A DNA stretch of 46,225 nt, from positions 1 through 46,225 of the forward strand of contig JAGXIB010000053.1 in assembly GCA_024635865.1 (NCBI GenBank), given 5' to 3'. A program made the translations under genes and the position numbers. Shown here one piece after another: positions 18,997 through 29,292 of the stretch. This DNA is from Flavobacteriales bacterium. GTDB taxonomy: Bacteria; Bacteroidota; Bacteroidia; Flavobacteriales_D; Parvicellaceae. The notes beneath the pieces are model-generated. The model saw only the letters and a program-made list of their open reading frames with translations, was not told where the DNA came from and did no database searches. How positions within the stretch are numbered: position 1 is the first letter of the stretch; each line of letters starts with the position of its first letter.

Positions 18997-20268
18997 ATGA
19001 AAGAAGACTACCTTCACTATATCTGGAAATTTCAGAAACTGAACCCCGCTCTATTAAAAACAGTTGACAATGAGAGTGTTTTGATTAAGAGAGTTGGTCT
19101 GCATAATCAGAATGCTGGCCCAGACTTTTTAGAGAGTAAAGTTTTTATCGGAGATACAGAATGGTTTGGCAGCGTAGAAATTCATGTTAAGTCATCTGAT
19201 TGGAATAAACATAAGCATCAATATGACAAAGCGTACAATAATGTAATGCTTCATGTTGTTTTTGAAGACGATGAGCCTGTTAAAAATCAGAATGGAGAAC
19301 TAATACCTACATTAGTTTTAAAACCTTTATTAGACAACAATAAGTTTAAGCAGTATAAACACTTTATTAACAACGGCCTAACTATTCCTTGTCAGCGACA
19401 TTTAGAACCTATTGATAGCTTTATTATAAATAACTGGTTAGAACGTTTGGTTTTAGAACGCTTAGAAAGAAAAACAACACTCATAACAAAAACACTTGAG
19501 GAGTACAAAGGGGATTGGAGTCAAACATTTACACATTATATCATGCGTTATTTTGGCATGAAAGTCAATGGTGATGCCATGGCTGAACTTTCTAGAAAAA
19601 CACCGCTAATTTACATTCAAAAAGAGCGTAACCATTTACCCACATTAGAAGCTTTACTTTTTGGCCAGGCTGGGTTAATCAACACAACAGTAATAGAAGA
19701 TGATTATTTTCTAGCTTTGAGAAAGGAATACTTATTTTTAAAACAGAAGTATGACTTAACAGCAATGAAGGTGGTCAATTGGAAATACTCCAAGCTACGT
19801 CCTCCTAATTTTCCGACGATTAGGATTGCTCAAATCGCTCAGCTATTTCATTCTACTGATCAGCTCTTTGAAAACATAAGGGCGCTTTCTACTGTTACTG
19901 ACTATCAAAAACTACTAACCGTTTCTACAAGTGATTACTGGAATACACATTATACTTTTGGTAAGGAATGTAAACAAACCAAAAATTCGGTTGGTAAAAT
20001 AATGATTAACAATATTATTATTAATGTTGTTAGCCCAATGAGTTTTGCTTATGGGAAATCGATAAACGATGAACGTTATTGCAATTATGCAACAGAATTA
20101 ATCACTTCTCTACCCTCTGAGTCTAATTCGATCATTGACAATTGGAAAACAATTGGATTAAAATCTAAGTCGGCTATGCAATCACAGAGTTTAATTGAAT
20201 TGTATTCTAATTATTGTACGAATAAGAAGTGTTTAAGCTGTGCTATTGGTGTTCAGGTATTGAAGTAG
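18997..20268 (+). CDS. DUF2851 family protein
   Basis: KEDYLHYIWKFQKLNPALLKTVDNESVLIKRVGLHNQNAGPDFLESKVFIGDTEWFGSVEIHVKSSDWNKHKHQYDKAYNNVMLHVVFEDD. Confidence 0.9.
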   Translation: MKEDYLHYIWKFQKLNPALLKTVDNESVLIKRVGLHNQNAGPDFLESKVFIGDTEWFGSVEIHVKSSDWNKHKHQYDKAYNNVMLHVVFEDDEPVKNQNGELIPTLVLKPLLDNNKFKQYKHFINNGLTIPCQRHLEPIDSFIINNWLERLVLERLERKTTLITKTLEEYKGDWSQTFTHYIMRYFGMKVNGDAMAELSRKTPLIYIQKERNHLPTLEALLFGQAGLINTTVIEDDYFLALRKEYLFLKQKYDLTAMKVVNWKYSKLRPPNFPTIRIAQIAQLFHSTDQLFENIRALSTVTDYQKLLTVSTSDYWNTHYTFGKECKQTKNSVGKIMINNIIINVVSPMSFAYGKSINDERYCNYATELITSLPSESNSIIDNWKTIGLKSKSAMQSQSLIELYSNYCTNKKCLSCAIGVQVLK

Positions 20269-20396
20269 TTCTATCTATTTATAGTGTAAGCTATAATAGG
20301 TGTACTATCAAAAAAATGTTGTAAACATTAGTGTTAGCCTAATAAGATTTTGCATTCCGTTTTCAAACACCTCTTGACCTCCTTTTTCTAAGTTAC

Positions 20397-21311
20397 TTAG
20401 AATATCTTCGTTTTATATCGTTCTTCAAAACCTGCAATACCTTGCAACCCTCCTGTATGAACGACTATTATTTTAGAACCTTTCGGGAAATAATCTGTTT
20501 TAATTAAATCGATGAAGCCATAGAATAGTTTACCTGTATAAATAGGATCTGTTTTAATTCCAGTCTGCTTATAAAAAGCTCGCATAAACCCAATTAAGGC
20601 TGGTTTGTGCTTAGCATATCCTCCAAAATGATACTTAGTAGCTAATTCAATATTCTTTATTTTAGATACGTCTTCTTTTAGTGCTTCATAATAGTTCTTC
20701 ACCTCATCTAAAATAAAATCACCGCCTTTTAGAACTGGTATTCCAATTGTTTTCTGATTTTCTTTTAATGCTAAACTAATACCTGCTAAAGTAGCTCCCG
20801 TTCCACAATCTGTTAGAATATAATCGAAATCTACATTAATCTCTTTTACAATATCCTTACAACCAAAAACTCCTTCATTGTTCCCTCCTCCTTCTGGAAT
20901 AATATAAACATTACCATACTGCTCTTTTACTTTTTCTAAAAAGGATGCTGTCTGTTTTTGTCTATATTCGATTCTAGAAATGTAATGTATTTCCATGCCT
21001 AGATCTACCGAACGTTTTAAAGTTGGATTTAAAGGCAACTGCTCCTCTCCTCTTATAATGGCTATGGTTGGTATTTTATTATCTGCCCCTACTTTTGCTG
21101 TTGCTAAAATATGATTCGAATACGCTCCGCCAAAAGTCAAAATAGCTTCGTAACTTCCCTTTTGAAAAGCTTCGACGTTGTATTTTAGTTTCCGCCATTT
21201 ATTACCCGAAACCTCATCATGAATTAAATCATCCCTCTTAATCCAAACTTTAACCTGTTTTTCTTCAAACAGTGGCATTTTAAGTTCGTCTAGAGGAGAA
21301 GGTGTTTTCAT
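20397..21311 (-). CDS. PLP-dependent enzyme, ACC deaminase / D-cysteine desulfhydrase family
   Basis: VWIKRDDLIHDEVSGNKWRKLKYNVEAF, LTFGGAYSNHILATAKVG, TDCGTGATLAGISLAL, HTGGLQGIAGFEERY. Confidence 0.92.
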   Translation of the reverse strand: MKTPSPLDELKMPLFEEKQVKVWIKRDDLIHDEVSGNKWRKLKYNVEAFQKGSYEAILTFGGAYSNHILATAKVGADNKIPTIAIIRGEEQLPLNPTLKRSVDLGMEIHYISRIEYRQKQTASFLEKVKEQYGNVYIIPEGGGNNEGVFGCKDIVKEINVDFDYILTDCGTGATLAGISLALKENQKTIGIPVLKGGDFILDEVKNYYEALKEDVSKIKNIELATKYHFGGYAKHKPALIGFMRAFYKQTGIKTDPIYTGKLFYGFIDLIKTDYFPKGSKIIVVHTGGLQGIAGFEERYKTKIF

Positions 21312-21371
21312 CTACTTTTTAAAGGTTAAAAAAAAAAGAAAAGAAGGAGTCATTAAGAACTCTATACTCTT

Positions 21372-23855
21372 TTATTTAATCAATTGTATATTTCCATTGA
21401 ACTCTTTCGTAGAGTCATCTAAGAATTTAACTTGAATAATATAATAATAAGTTCCACTGTTATTATTTCCACCATCCCAAGATGCATTTAGTCCATTTAA
21501 CTCTTGAACTTTTCTTCCCCATCGATTAAAGATTGTTCCTGTTAACTCTGTTCCATTAATTGTTTGAATAGAAAAGGCATCATTTTTCCCGTCTCCATTT
21601 GGAGTAAATATATTTGGAATAATTGCTTCAGTCGGCAATGCTCCATTTACAATTATTGTTTGGTAAGCTGTTGCTGTACAACCTTGTTCCGAAACTGTTA
21701 AAATTACATCATATTCTCCTGGCAAGGTATAAACCTGAGTAGGATTTTCTAATGCACCTGTATTTCCGTTATCAAAATCCCAGGAATAAGAAGATCCTTG
21801 ACTTACAGAATTAAAAGAAACAGTAAAAGGAGAAGCTCCTATTGAATCTTGAACTACAATAGTTGCATCTAATGTTATAACAGTATAATTATAGTTTACT
21901 ACCTCTGTCCCACAATAGTTTTGAATAGAAACAGAAAAATTAGGCTCATTCCCACTATAAATTTGGCCAACTGTACCATCACTCCATGTATAGCTACAGC
22001 TTTGACAAACATTCCCTGTTAAATCAACCTCATGTAATTCGTTACTATCACAACTATACATTGGAGAAGGTACGACAATAGGTAATGGTGGAGCTATTTC
22101 ATCTATTGTTATTGTTTCAGTATCTGTTCCACAACTAGAAGTACCAACTACCGTATAAGTTCCTCCAGCAGTTACCGTAAATGGATTAGCTGAAGAAACT
22201 CCTCCATTCCAAACATAAGAATTTGCTCCACTTGCAGTTAAAACGACATCTTGCCCGGTACATAGCGTATTATCAGAAGCATTTATGGTAACAGTTGGAC
22301 TACCACTAATTGTAATCAGCAGACTGTCGTAAATTGTGTCATTACAATTAGATACTACACCTCCATAAATATAAAACGAATTAGAAATGGTACTATTAAC
22401 AGTCATTGTAGTTGTTAAGTTTCCTGGGGAAGAAAATGATCCTTCTGTTGAACTCCATACAAGACTCTCATAAGCACCTTCAATAACTGCCGTCAAGTCA
22501 ATTTCTTCACCTCCGCATACAGCATTTACACTACTTGTAATATCAATGGATAGTATTCCTCCTGGAACCTGACAGCCCAAATTATCATAAGATGCAATTC
22601 CACCTGGAGTAAAACGAACAAATGCTCCATCCCTATTAGCAGAACTACCACCTGTCGTTCCATTCTGATTGACTAACTGATCTCTTTCATAAGATACAAC
22701 ATCAGAACATCCTGAAGGATTGGAAAACGACATAGTTAAAGTTCTTGTTCCACCACCACTATCATAATTGGCAAAATGTCCACCAGTAGATGTCGAGTTT
22801 TGAAAAATAACAACAAGTGTATCATTCAAATTCACGAAAGAGTGAGCTGTAGGATCAAAATTATAACTTGTAATTAATAAAACTTCACTACCTCCAGGTA
22901 AAACTCCTCCTACTGGTTCCAATAAATATCCACACCCTCCAATTGTAGAGTTTACAGAGGCTACTTGCTGAGCCGTTTGTGTATTTTGAATAATACCTCC
23001 GTAAGAATTACTTGGCCAAGTAACATTCAAATCTGCTACGTTTAAATCTTGGCTTCCAACTCTAAAAGTAACCATTTCATTTTGTCCTTCTGGAGTTCCA
23101 CATGCATCGACTAAAACCTTTTCAATTTCGAAGCAAGTCGCTTCTCTAACACTAACATCTTCTATGTAATAATAGGCATGATCTCCTCCAGTAGCAATAT
23201 TAGATGCTACCCCCGTAGTTCCAGAAGTTGTATTATTTGGGTCATTAAAATTTCCTATAATCATGTATTCTTCACCTCCTACTGCTGTAAAACTTTGACG
23301 GAATTGAACCCAAGTAGCAGTATCATTTAATGGCGTTCCACTAATAGATACCTGAGGAACAAAACTTAAGGCAGTACTTTGCTGTAAATTTGTAACAGTG
23401 TTAGAAAAATAAGCCCCAAACTCTTCTACATAATGTGTTGACGCATTTGACAAACTAAAGTAAAATTCCACTTCATACTCTTCTCCAGCAACTAAAGGAC
23501 TATTCAATTGTACTTGAATATATTCTCTATAATCATCTACAATAGAAGGAAAAGGAGGGAAATTAATAACTTCGTTACAAATAATACCTGCATAACCATT
23601 GCCAGATCTAGCTTGTTGGTACCCCATAATATTTGAAGGAACACTTAAAGAAGGCAAAGGAAAACTTCCACTATTACATTGATTAAAATAATCTGCAGTA
23701 GCTGTATCTGGATTTGACCAACCTGTTACATTTGTAATTTCTCCTGGACCAATTGGACAGTTAGTAAAAGTTTCAAAGTCTGAATTAGAAACTAAATTTT
23801 GACTCCAACAGGTATTCACTAAAAGTAACACACTTAATACTATTAATAATCTCAT
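21372..23855 (-). CDS. secreted PKD-domain protein with gliding-motility/T9SS type B C-terminal sorting domain
   Basis: Signal peptide; PKD-like domain (PFTVSFNSVSQGSSYSWDFDNGNTGALENPTQVYTLPGEYDVILTVSEQGC); C-term IPNIFTPNGDGKNDAFSIQTINGTELTGTIFNRWGRKVQELNGLNASWDGGNNNSGTYYYIIQV. Confidence 0.93.
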   Translation of the reverse strand: MRLLIVLSVLLLVNTCWSQNLVSNSDFETFTNCPIGPGEITNVTGWSNPDTATADYFNQCNSGSFPLPSLSVPSNIMGYQQARSGNGYAGIICNEVINFPPFPSIVDDYREYIQVQLNSPLVAGEEYEVEFYFSLSNASTHYVEEFGAYFSNTVTNLQQSTALSFVPQVSISGTPLNDTATWVQFRQSFTAVGGEEYMIIGNFNDPNNTTSGTTGVASNIATGGDHAYYYIEDVSVREATCFEIEKVLVDACGTPEGQNEMVTFRVGSQDLNVADLNVTWPSNSYGGIIQNTQTAQQVASVNSTIGGCGYLLEPVGGVLPGGSEVLLITSYNFDPTAHSFVNLNDTLVVIFQNSTSTGGHFANYDSGGGTRTLTMSFSNPSGCSDVVSYERDQLVNQNGTTGGSSANRDGAFVRFTPGGIASYDNLGCQVPGGILSIDITSSVNAVCGGEEIDLTAVIEGAYESLVWSSTEGSFSSPGNLTTTMTVNSTISNSFYIYGGVVSNCNDTIYDSLLITISGSPTVTINASDNTLCTGQDVVLTASGANSYVWNGGVSSANPFTVTAGGTYTVVGTSSCGTDTETITIDEIAPPLPIVVPSPMYSCDSNELHEVDLTGNVCQSCSYTWSDGTVGQIYSGNEPNFSVSIQNYCGTEVVNYNYTVITLDATIVVQDSIGASPFTVSFNSVSQGSSYSWDFDNGNTGALENPTQVYTLPGEYDVILTVSEQGCTATAYQTIIVNGALPTEAIIPNIFTPNGDGKNDAFSIQTINGTELTGTIFNRWGRKVQELNGLNASWDGGNNNSGTYYYIIQVKFLDDSTKEFNGNIQLIK

Positions 23856-23879
23856 TCTATTTTTTTATTTTTGAGACTG

Positions 23880-23887
23880 CAAAAGTA
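23880..23887 (-). promoter_or_regulatory. candidate -7 box (TACTTTTG) for the T9SS type B cargo gene
   Basis: CAAAAGTA on + strand, 24 nt upstream of the start codon. Confidence 0.45.
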
Positions 23888-23951
23888 CCTAAAAGGTTGC
23901 ACAAAAAAAAGCTGAGATTATTAAACAATGGCTTTTAATCAAATAATAACA

Positions 23952-26240
23952 TTATCTTAATACTACGACTTTATCTTGAGATAAAATGGCTCCATTTTCA
24001 GCTCTTACGACACAAATGTAATTCCCTTTAGAAAAAGCCGACGTATTTACTATTACTTTATTTCCCAATATAAAATCAGTATATAACTGCCTTCCAGATA
24101 AATCATAAATCTCGACTGTCCCATCAATAGCGAAAGGCAGTTCTAATGTAAAGTTAGAAGAAGTAGGATTAGGGTAAATTTTAGTCTCAATATTAGTCAA
24201 AGCATCTTTTTCTTCTATGGATAAAAAGCAATCATGAGAAGACTTAAAAACAGGACGCATCATTAGAGAACCTTCAAAACTAGTGTTGGACCAACTAGTT
24301 CCTAAATTATAAAATATTTTAGCTTGTTGGTTAATGTTTTTATCAAAACCTATATTTAATCGATTAGAAGCTGACTGCCTCCAACCAACGTAATAAGTAC
24401 CGGAAACTTCTATTTCGTTAGGTAATACGTATTCATAAAAGGCATTATTTCCTAAATCATAATAAGGTTTATAAGTTACCGGAAGATTAGGATCATCTGT
24501 AGAGTAAATTAAATTACCAGGCTGCCCACCGTTATCGTCCCATACTTGCAAAAAAAACAAATTATCACTAACATCATTAACAGACGAAACAAAATGAATA
24601 TCAATTGCTTTTAATGTATCTGTAACACCATTTGGTAAAGCAAATTTATAAGCCAGTTCTGCTCCTGTAGTAACTAGTCCATATGCAGCTTCAGCTGTTC
24701 CATCGTCATAAGCATAATAATCGTGAAAAATTTGATCTACAATTATTGTATCATTTTCAGACAAACGCTCAGGAGTCGTATTCGTACTTAAAGAATACTG
24801 AAGATTAAAAATCAAACAGGTATCTGATTGTGCTAAAGTTGTATCGAAGTAAAATGAAGAAGGTAACGTATAATCCATATCAAAATTGCTAAAAGCACTA
24901 ACATTTCCTGCTGAATTAACATAAGGAACATTATCTACTGTAACAGACTCATAAAGTAAGTCCATACTACTAGGCTGTATAATTTTTGCTTGATTTAAAG
25001 AATTAAAAGTCTCAACTGAAATTGAAGACTTTAACAACCCATAAGGGTCTGTTTTATAATGCTCCCAAGGCATCGAAGTATAATTTTCTAACAAAGATGG
25101 AGCTGGAAATTGAAAAGCCCAATCATTCATGAAGTTGTCATCAATTGTTCTAAAATCATCTAAAACCACATAGTCTACATGCCAATGATCGAGACTTCCT
25201 GTCAAGGTTCCATAATTCTTAAATCTAAATTTAAACCCGTCTTGTAAATACCTTGAAGCTGTTATTGGAATCATAACAACCTTAAAGTCTGACTGAGCAA
25301 CTCCTGGTGAATTCCAAACTGATTTCCATTCAGCAAAGACTGGAGACCAAAACTCTAGCACTAAAGAATCTTCTAATTCTGGAGTTTCTCCTAGTCCTGT
25401 TGTCTGAAAAGCAAAACTCATGTAAATAGAATCAGCTGCAGTGTAGTTCCCTCCTCCAGTTTTTGTACCTAAATTTATGGGTTTTGACGTTAAGTAATCT
25501 GCAATACCTTGTGCTGATGGAGAAGACCAATCATAAGGATATCCGTTTTCATTTAAACCATCAAAAGTTGCGACTCCAATAGTTAAAGGATTAATAGGGA
25601 AGTCATTATTTCTATAGACAAAGTTATCGACCCAAATTTTAGCAGAATCTTCAGGTAAAGAAGCGACAAAATAAACGGTAGACGAATCCTGGAATAAATC
25701 AGGATCTTGCTCAAACAAAATTAAATCAGGATTAGTCCCTGTCCATAAGGAATCATAATGATTTTTTGATGGCCACACTTCGGTATTTTGAGTTGAAACG
25801 GGGTAATTATCTAAATCAGACACATCAACTGTAGAAGAAGGAAAAGCTGTTTTAGAAACTAAAATAATGGAATCAAAACCTCTTCCAGGAACCGTATCAT
25901 AAACATAAACAAATGTTGTGTCAGTCATGTACGATGCTCCTAAAGGCTCTGGAACACCTCCTGTTGACAACCGATACCATGTCGTATCTGAAACATTTGA
26001 ATCTAAAGTATCTGCGTCATAACTAGTAAACTTATCTTTTGAGAAATCATCAATTATAGGTAATGATAAAGTATCTAAAGCATAAACAAAACTATTATGG
26101 ATGCTTCCTGTCTTTAGTTCATTGTTTTGTGTTAATACTGTATTATATCTCAATGCACTTAGCATTTCTTGGCCTAAACCAACCACAGAAAAAAGCAGCA
26201 AGCATAAAACAATAAGTAAGTTATTAATCCCTTTCATCAA
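23952..26240 (-). CDS. secreted protein with T9SS type A C-terminal sorting domain
   Basis: Signal peptide; C-term KIYPNPTSSNFTLELPFAIDGTVEIYDLSGRQLYTDFILGNKVIVNTSAFSKGNYICVV...KVVVLR. Confidence 0.93.
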   Translation of the reverse strand: MMKGINNLLIVLCLLLFSVVGLGQEMLSALRYNTVLTQNNELKTGSIHNSFVYALDTLSLPIIDDFSKDKFTSYDADTLDSNVSDTTWYRLSTGGVPEPLGASYMTDTTFVYVYDTVPGRGFDSIILVSKTAFPSSTVDVSDLDNYPVSTQNTEVWPSKNHYDSLWTGTNPDLILFEQDPDLFQDSSTVYFVASLPEDSAKIWVDNFVYRNNDFPINPLTIGVATFDGLNENGYPYDWSSPSAQGIADYLTSKPINLGTKTGGGNYTAADSIYMSFAFQTTGLGETPELEDSLVLEFWSPVFAEWKSVWNSPGVAQSDFKVVMIPITASRYLQDGFKFRFKNYGTLTGSLDHWHVDYVVLDDFRTIDDNFMNDWAFQFPAPSLLENYTSMPWEHYKTDPYGLLKSSISVETFNSLNQAKIIQPSSMDLLYESVTVDNVPYVNSAGNVSAFSNFDMDYTLPSSFYFDTTLAQSDTCLIFNLQYSLSTNTTPERLSENDTIIVDQIFHDYYAYDDGTAEAAYGLVTTGAELAYKFALPNGVTDTLKAIDIHFVSSVNDVSDNLFFLQVWDDNGGQPGNLIYSTDDPNLPVTYKPYYDLGNNAFYEYVLPNEIEVSGTYYVGWRQSASNRLNIGFDKNINQQAKIFYNLGTSWSNTSFEGSLMMRPVFKSSHDCFLSIEEKDALTNIETKIYPNPTSSNFTLELPFAIDGTVEIYDLSGRQLYTDFILGNKVIVNTSAFSKGNYICVVRAENGAILSQDKVVVLR

Positions 26241-26277
26241 TCTATTTTTATAAAAGTTAAACGAACTTTTAAAGCTT

Positions 26278-27174
26278 TTATTTCCCTTTTCCAGTTGTAT
26301 CTACAACTGTAGCACTTTTTCCTGCAATCAAGTAAATTGTAGCTCCAGTCTCAATCAACCCTTGTTGCAAGTTTCTAGGATGAGGGTTTTGAATCGTTAC
26401 ATAATAGTTTAATGAATCTTCAGCGGATAAATCTTCACCGACGAAATCTACCGCTGTGTTAAGTCCTGCTAAAGACAAAATCTGACTCGCTTCTGAAACG
26501 GTTTTATTCACTACATTTGGCAATGTAATCGGGACTCCCCCACCACCATTTCCATGAACAACCTCAATTACTTCTCCTTTTAGTACTTTATCTCCTTTTT
26601 TTACAACTTTACCATTATATCTTAATTCAAGCACATAGTCATCTTGACTTGGCTTAGCAGTAAACTGCGGATTAAATCCTAACATTTCTAATCTAACTTT
26701 TGCAATTTTCTTAGAAACTCTAAAGTCTCCTGTCAAGTCAGGAATTTCTTTATACTCACCAGATTGTTTAACTATAGTTACATAAATCTTTCTTTGTGGC
26801 TTTACATAGGACGGGTAAGATTCTGAATTAGGTAATGGGTCTTGCCTAATAACTGTTCCTCTTGGAAATTCGTCAGAGAAAACAGAATCATTAATCACTA
26901 CTTCAACTTTATACTCTGTTGCTAATTGATTTATTCCATTTACTGAAGTTCCAACAAAATTAGGAACAGGTAATTTAACTCCATGGTTAGTGTATGAGTC
27001 TAAATACTTTAACGTATAATAGGGAATGAAAAATAAGACGAGTAATGCTAATATTAAATTAATAATAAACACTCTACTGAATAGAAATCTAAAGAAAGGC
27101 TTAATGCTCTTTCTAGAAAGTACGATTAAAAGTACTATTACTATTATTACTCCAATGGATAAAAACTTCAACAT
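26278..27174 (-). CDS. PASTA domain-containing membrane protein
   Basis: TM segment then PASTA repeats: VPNFVGTSVNGINQLATEYKVEVVINDSVFSDEFPRGTVIRQDPLPNS; IPDLTGDFRVSKKIAKVRLEMLGF; LPNVVNKTVSEASQILSLAGLNTAVDFVGED. Confidence 0.92.
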   Translation of the reverse strand: MLKFLSIGVIIVIVLLIVLSRKSIKPFFRFLFSRVFIINLILALLVLFFIPYYTLKYLDSYTNHGVKLPVPNFVGTSVNGINQLATEYKVEVVINDSVFSDEFPRGTVIRQDPLPNSESYPSYVKPQRKIYVTIVKQSGEYKEIPDLTGDFRVSKKIAKVRLEMLGFNPQFTAKPSQDDYVLELRYNGKVVKKGDKVLKGEVIEVVHGNGGGGVPITLPNVVNKTVSEASQILSLAGLNTAVDFVGEDLSAEDSLNYYVTIQNPHPRNLQQGLIETGATIYLIAGKSATVVDTTGKGK

Positions 27175-27203
27175 CTCTTCTATTTAATTTCTAAGCTAAT
27201 AAA

Positions 27204-27233
27204 CAAAGATATTTAATTTTAAACAAGGGGCAA
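27204..27233 (-). promoter_or_regulatory. candidate Bacteroidota promoter for the PASTA gene
   Basis: On - strand: TTG (27231-27233) - N19 - TATCTTTG (27204-27211); start codon 30 nt downstream of the -7. Confidence 0.65.
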
Positions 27234-27323
27234 GCTTTCATAAATCAATATATGGGATATGGAAATAACTTTTAACTGTTCATAATTTAAATGCCATTCT
27301 AAAAGTTAGTCAGAAATAAGAAT

Positions 27324-27331
27324 TATTTTTG
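27324..27331 (+). promoter_or_regulatory. candidate -7 box (TATTTTTG) for ddl
   Basis: Exact TAnnTTTG 23 nt before ATG 27355. Confidence 0.45.
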
Positions 27332-27354
27332 ATTTTGATGCTTAACACAGAAAA

Positions 27355-28323
27355 ATGAAAACAGTAGCTATAATAGAAGGGGGACACAGTCACGAAGAAG
27401 TAATTTCTAGAAAAAGTGCTAAAACTATTTTTAACAACATTAGCAGGGAGCTATACCAACCAGTTAGAGTATCAATTGATAAATCAGGTTGGTTTGCTTT
27501 AGTTAACGACGAACAGTTAACCATAGATAAGAACGACTTTTCTTATCAATACAAAAATAAAAAGCAAACAATTGATTTTGCTTTTATTATGATTCATGGA
27601 ACACCAGGTGAAGATGGGAAGCTTCAAGCTTACTTTGATTTAATAAACATTCCATACAGTACTCCTTCGCAATTGATCACTGCATTAACTTTTAATAAGT
27701 TTATTTGTAATCAATTTCTGGAGAGATACGACATAAATGTTGCAAAAGCAAAATTAGTTAGAAAAGGAGATATTATTGATCATTCTGAAATTATAGCTTA
27801 TTTAGGCTTACCTTGTTTTGTAAAACCTGCCGATGGAGGAAGTAGTTTTGGGATAACAAAAGTAACTGAAAGTGACCAGTTACCATCAGCCATTGAGAAA
27901 GGCATGATACATGGAACGCAAGTAATTATAGAATCCTTTTTGAAAGGTAGGGAAGTTACTAATGGTATTTTTAAATCTAAGAAAGGTTTTCAACCCTTGC
28001 CAATTACTGAGATAGTCACAACAAATGATTTTTTTGACTTTGACGCCAAGTACAAGGGAGAGTCAAAAGAAATAACTCCAGCACCAATTCCTGAAGAGTT
28101 AACCTTAAAAATAAAAGCAATAACAAAGTCGGTTGCCGAAATTCTAAATTTGAGAGGAATAGCAAGAGCAGACTATATTATAGTGGAGAATCGACCTTTT
28201 CTTATTGAAGTGAATACCGTTCCAGGAATGTCAGATCAGAGTCTAATTCCACAAATGGTTGCTCTTGAAGGCATTGAATTGCATGAGCTAATTACCCATG
28301 TAATTGAGGAATGTTCTTTATAA
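27355..28323 (+). CDS. ddl: D-alanine--D-alanine ligase
   Basis: IEGGHSHEEVISRKSAKTI, IHGTPGEDGKLQAYFDLINIPYSTPS, FVKPADGGSSFGITKV, FLIEVNTVPGMSDQSLIPQM. Confidence 0.95.
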   Translation: MKTVAIIEGGHSHEEVISRKSAKTIFNNISRELYQPVRVSIDKSGWFALVNDEQLTIDKNDFSYQYKNKKQTIDFAFIMIHGTPGEDGKLQAYFDLINIPYSTPSQLITALTFNKFICNQFLERYDINVAKAKLVRKGDIIDHSEIIAYLGLPCFVKPADGGSSFGITKVTESDQLPSAIEKGMIHGTQVIIESFLKGREVTNGIFKSKKGFQPLPITEIVTTNDFFDFDAKYKGESKEITPAPIPEELTLKIKAITKSVAEILNLRGIARADYIIVENRPFLIEVNTVPGMSDQSLIPQMVALEGIELHELITHVIEECSL

Positions 28324-28346
28324 AAAAGAATTACTAGTGATAAGTA

Positions 28347-28424
28347 ATGAAATATAGTGTATTCTACTTGTCTATTTTTTATGTATTATTGCTGACTATT
28401 TTCGAACTAAAAATAACATTTTGA
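28347..28424 (+). CDS. possible 25-aa hydrophobic small ORF overlapping the cdsA start
   Basis: ATG..TGA = MKYSVFYLSIFYVLLLTIFELKITF; stop codon overlaps the cdsA TTG start (TTGA). Not in ORF track (too short). Confidence 0.35.
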   Translation: MKYSVFYLSIFYVLLLTIFELKITF

Positions 28425-29272
28425 GCGAATTATTAAAAAGATTAATCACAGGAGTTCTATTTGTCGTAGTGTTATTATTAGCAATTACTACAAATAAATA
28501 TACGTTAGCTGGACTATTCTATATTGTCTCTATGGCTGGGCTTTATGAGTTTTTTATCTTAATGGAAAGAGTTGGGTTTAAACCTAAAAAAAGTGTTGCT
28601 ATGATTGTTGGGACCATTATATATGGATTAATCGCCATGTATAGCTTTGGAGAGTCGAACTTTGCATACTTATTATTTATTTTTCCTTTATTAGTAACTT
28701 TAGTAGCCCTAGAACTCTTTAGAAAAAGTGAAAGCCCAGTTACAAACTTTGCTTTTTCGGTTATGGGAATTCTATATGTGGTTATACCACTGTCCACATT
28801 AAATTTCTTTGCATATGACAAGACATTTTATAGTGGAATGGACATAAACACCAATAACTACTCTAGTTTATTATTAGTTGGTTTTTTTGTCATTCAATGG
28901 GCTAACGATTCAGGAGCTTACCTTGTTGGCTCTATGATTGGCAAGCATAAACTATTTGAAAGAATATCACCGAATAAAACATGGGAAGGTTTTTATGGTG
29001 GAGCTATACTTGCGGTTATAACCGGACTTATTTTTGGAATGTTTGACGGGAGCACCATTCATTGGATTATTGTTGCATTAATTATTGTGATTTTTGGGAC
29101 ACTAGGAGATTTAACAGAATCTCAAATAAAACGAAGCTGCGGAGTAAAGGACTCTGGGAACTTATTACCAGGACATGGAGGGATTTTGGACCGTTTTGAT
29201 GGCGTTTTATTTTCGGCTCCTTTTGTACTCGCCTATTTACAGTTAGTTTATTTACAACTTATTAATAATTAA
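28421..29272 (+). CDS. cdsA: phosphatidate cytidylyltransferase
   Basis: Multiple TM; QWANDSGAYLVGSMIGKHKLFERISPNKTWEGFYGG, GDLTESQIKRSCGVKDSGNLLPGHGGILDRFDGVLFSAP; TTG start. Confidence 0.95.
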   Translation: MSELLKRLITGVLFVVVLLLAITTNKYTLAGLFYIVSMAGLYEFFILMERVGFKPKKSVAMIVGTIIYGLIAMYSFGESNFAYLLFIFPLLVTLVALELFRKSESPVTNFAFSVMGILYVVIPLSTLNFFAYDKTFYSGMDINTNNYSSLLLVGFFVIQWANDSGAYLVGSMIGKHKLFERISPNKTWEGFYGGAILAVITGLIFGMFDGSTIHWIIVALIIVIFGTLGDLTESQIKRSCGVKDSGNLLPGHGGILDRFDGVLFSAPFVLAYLQLVYLQLINN

Positions 29273-29292
29273 GTTTCAAGAAAAAAAATAAT

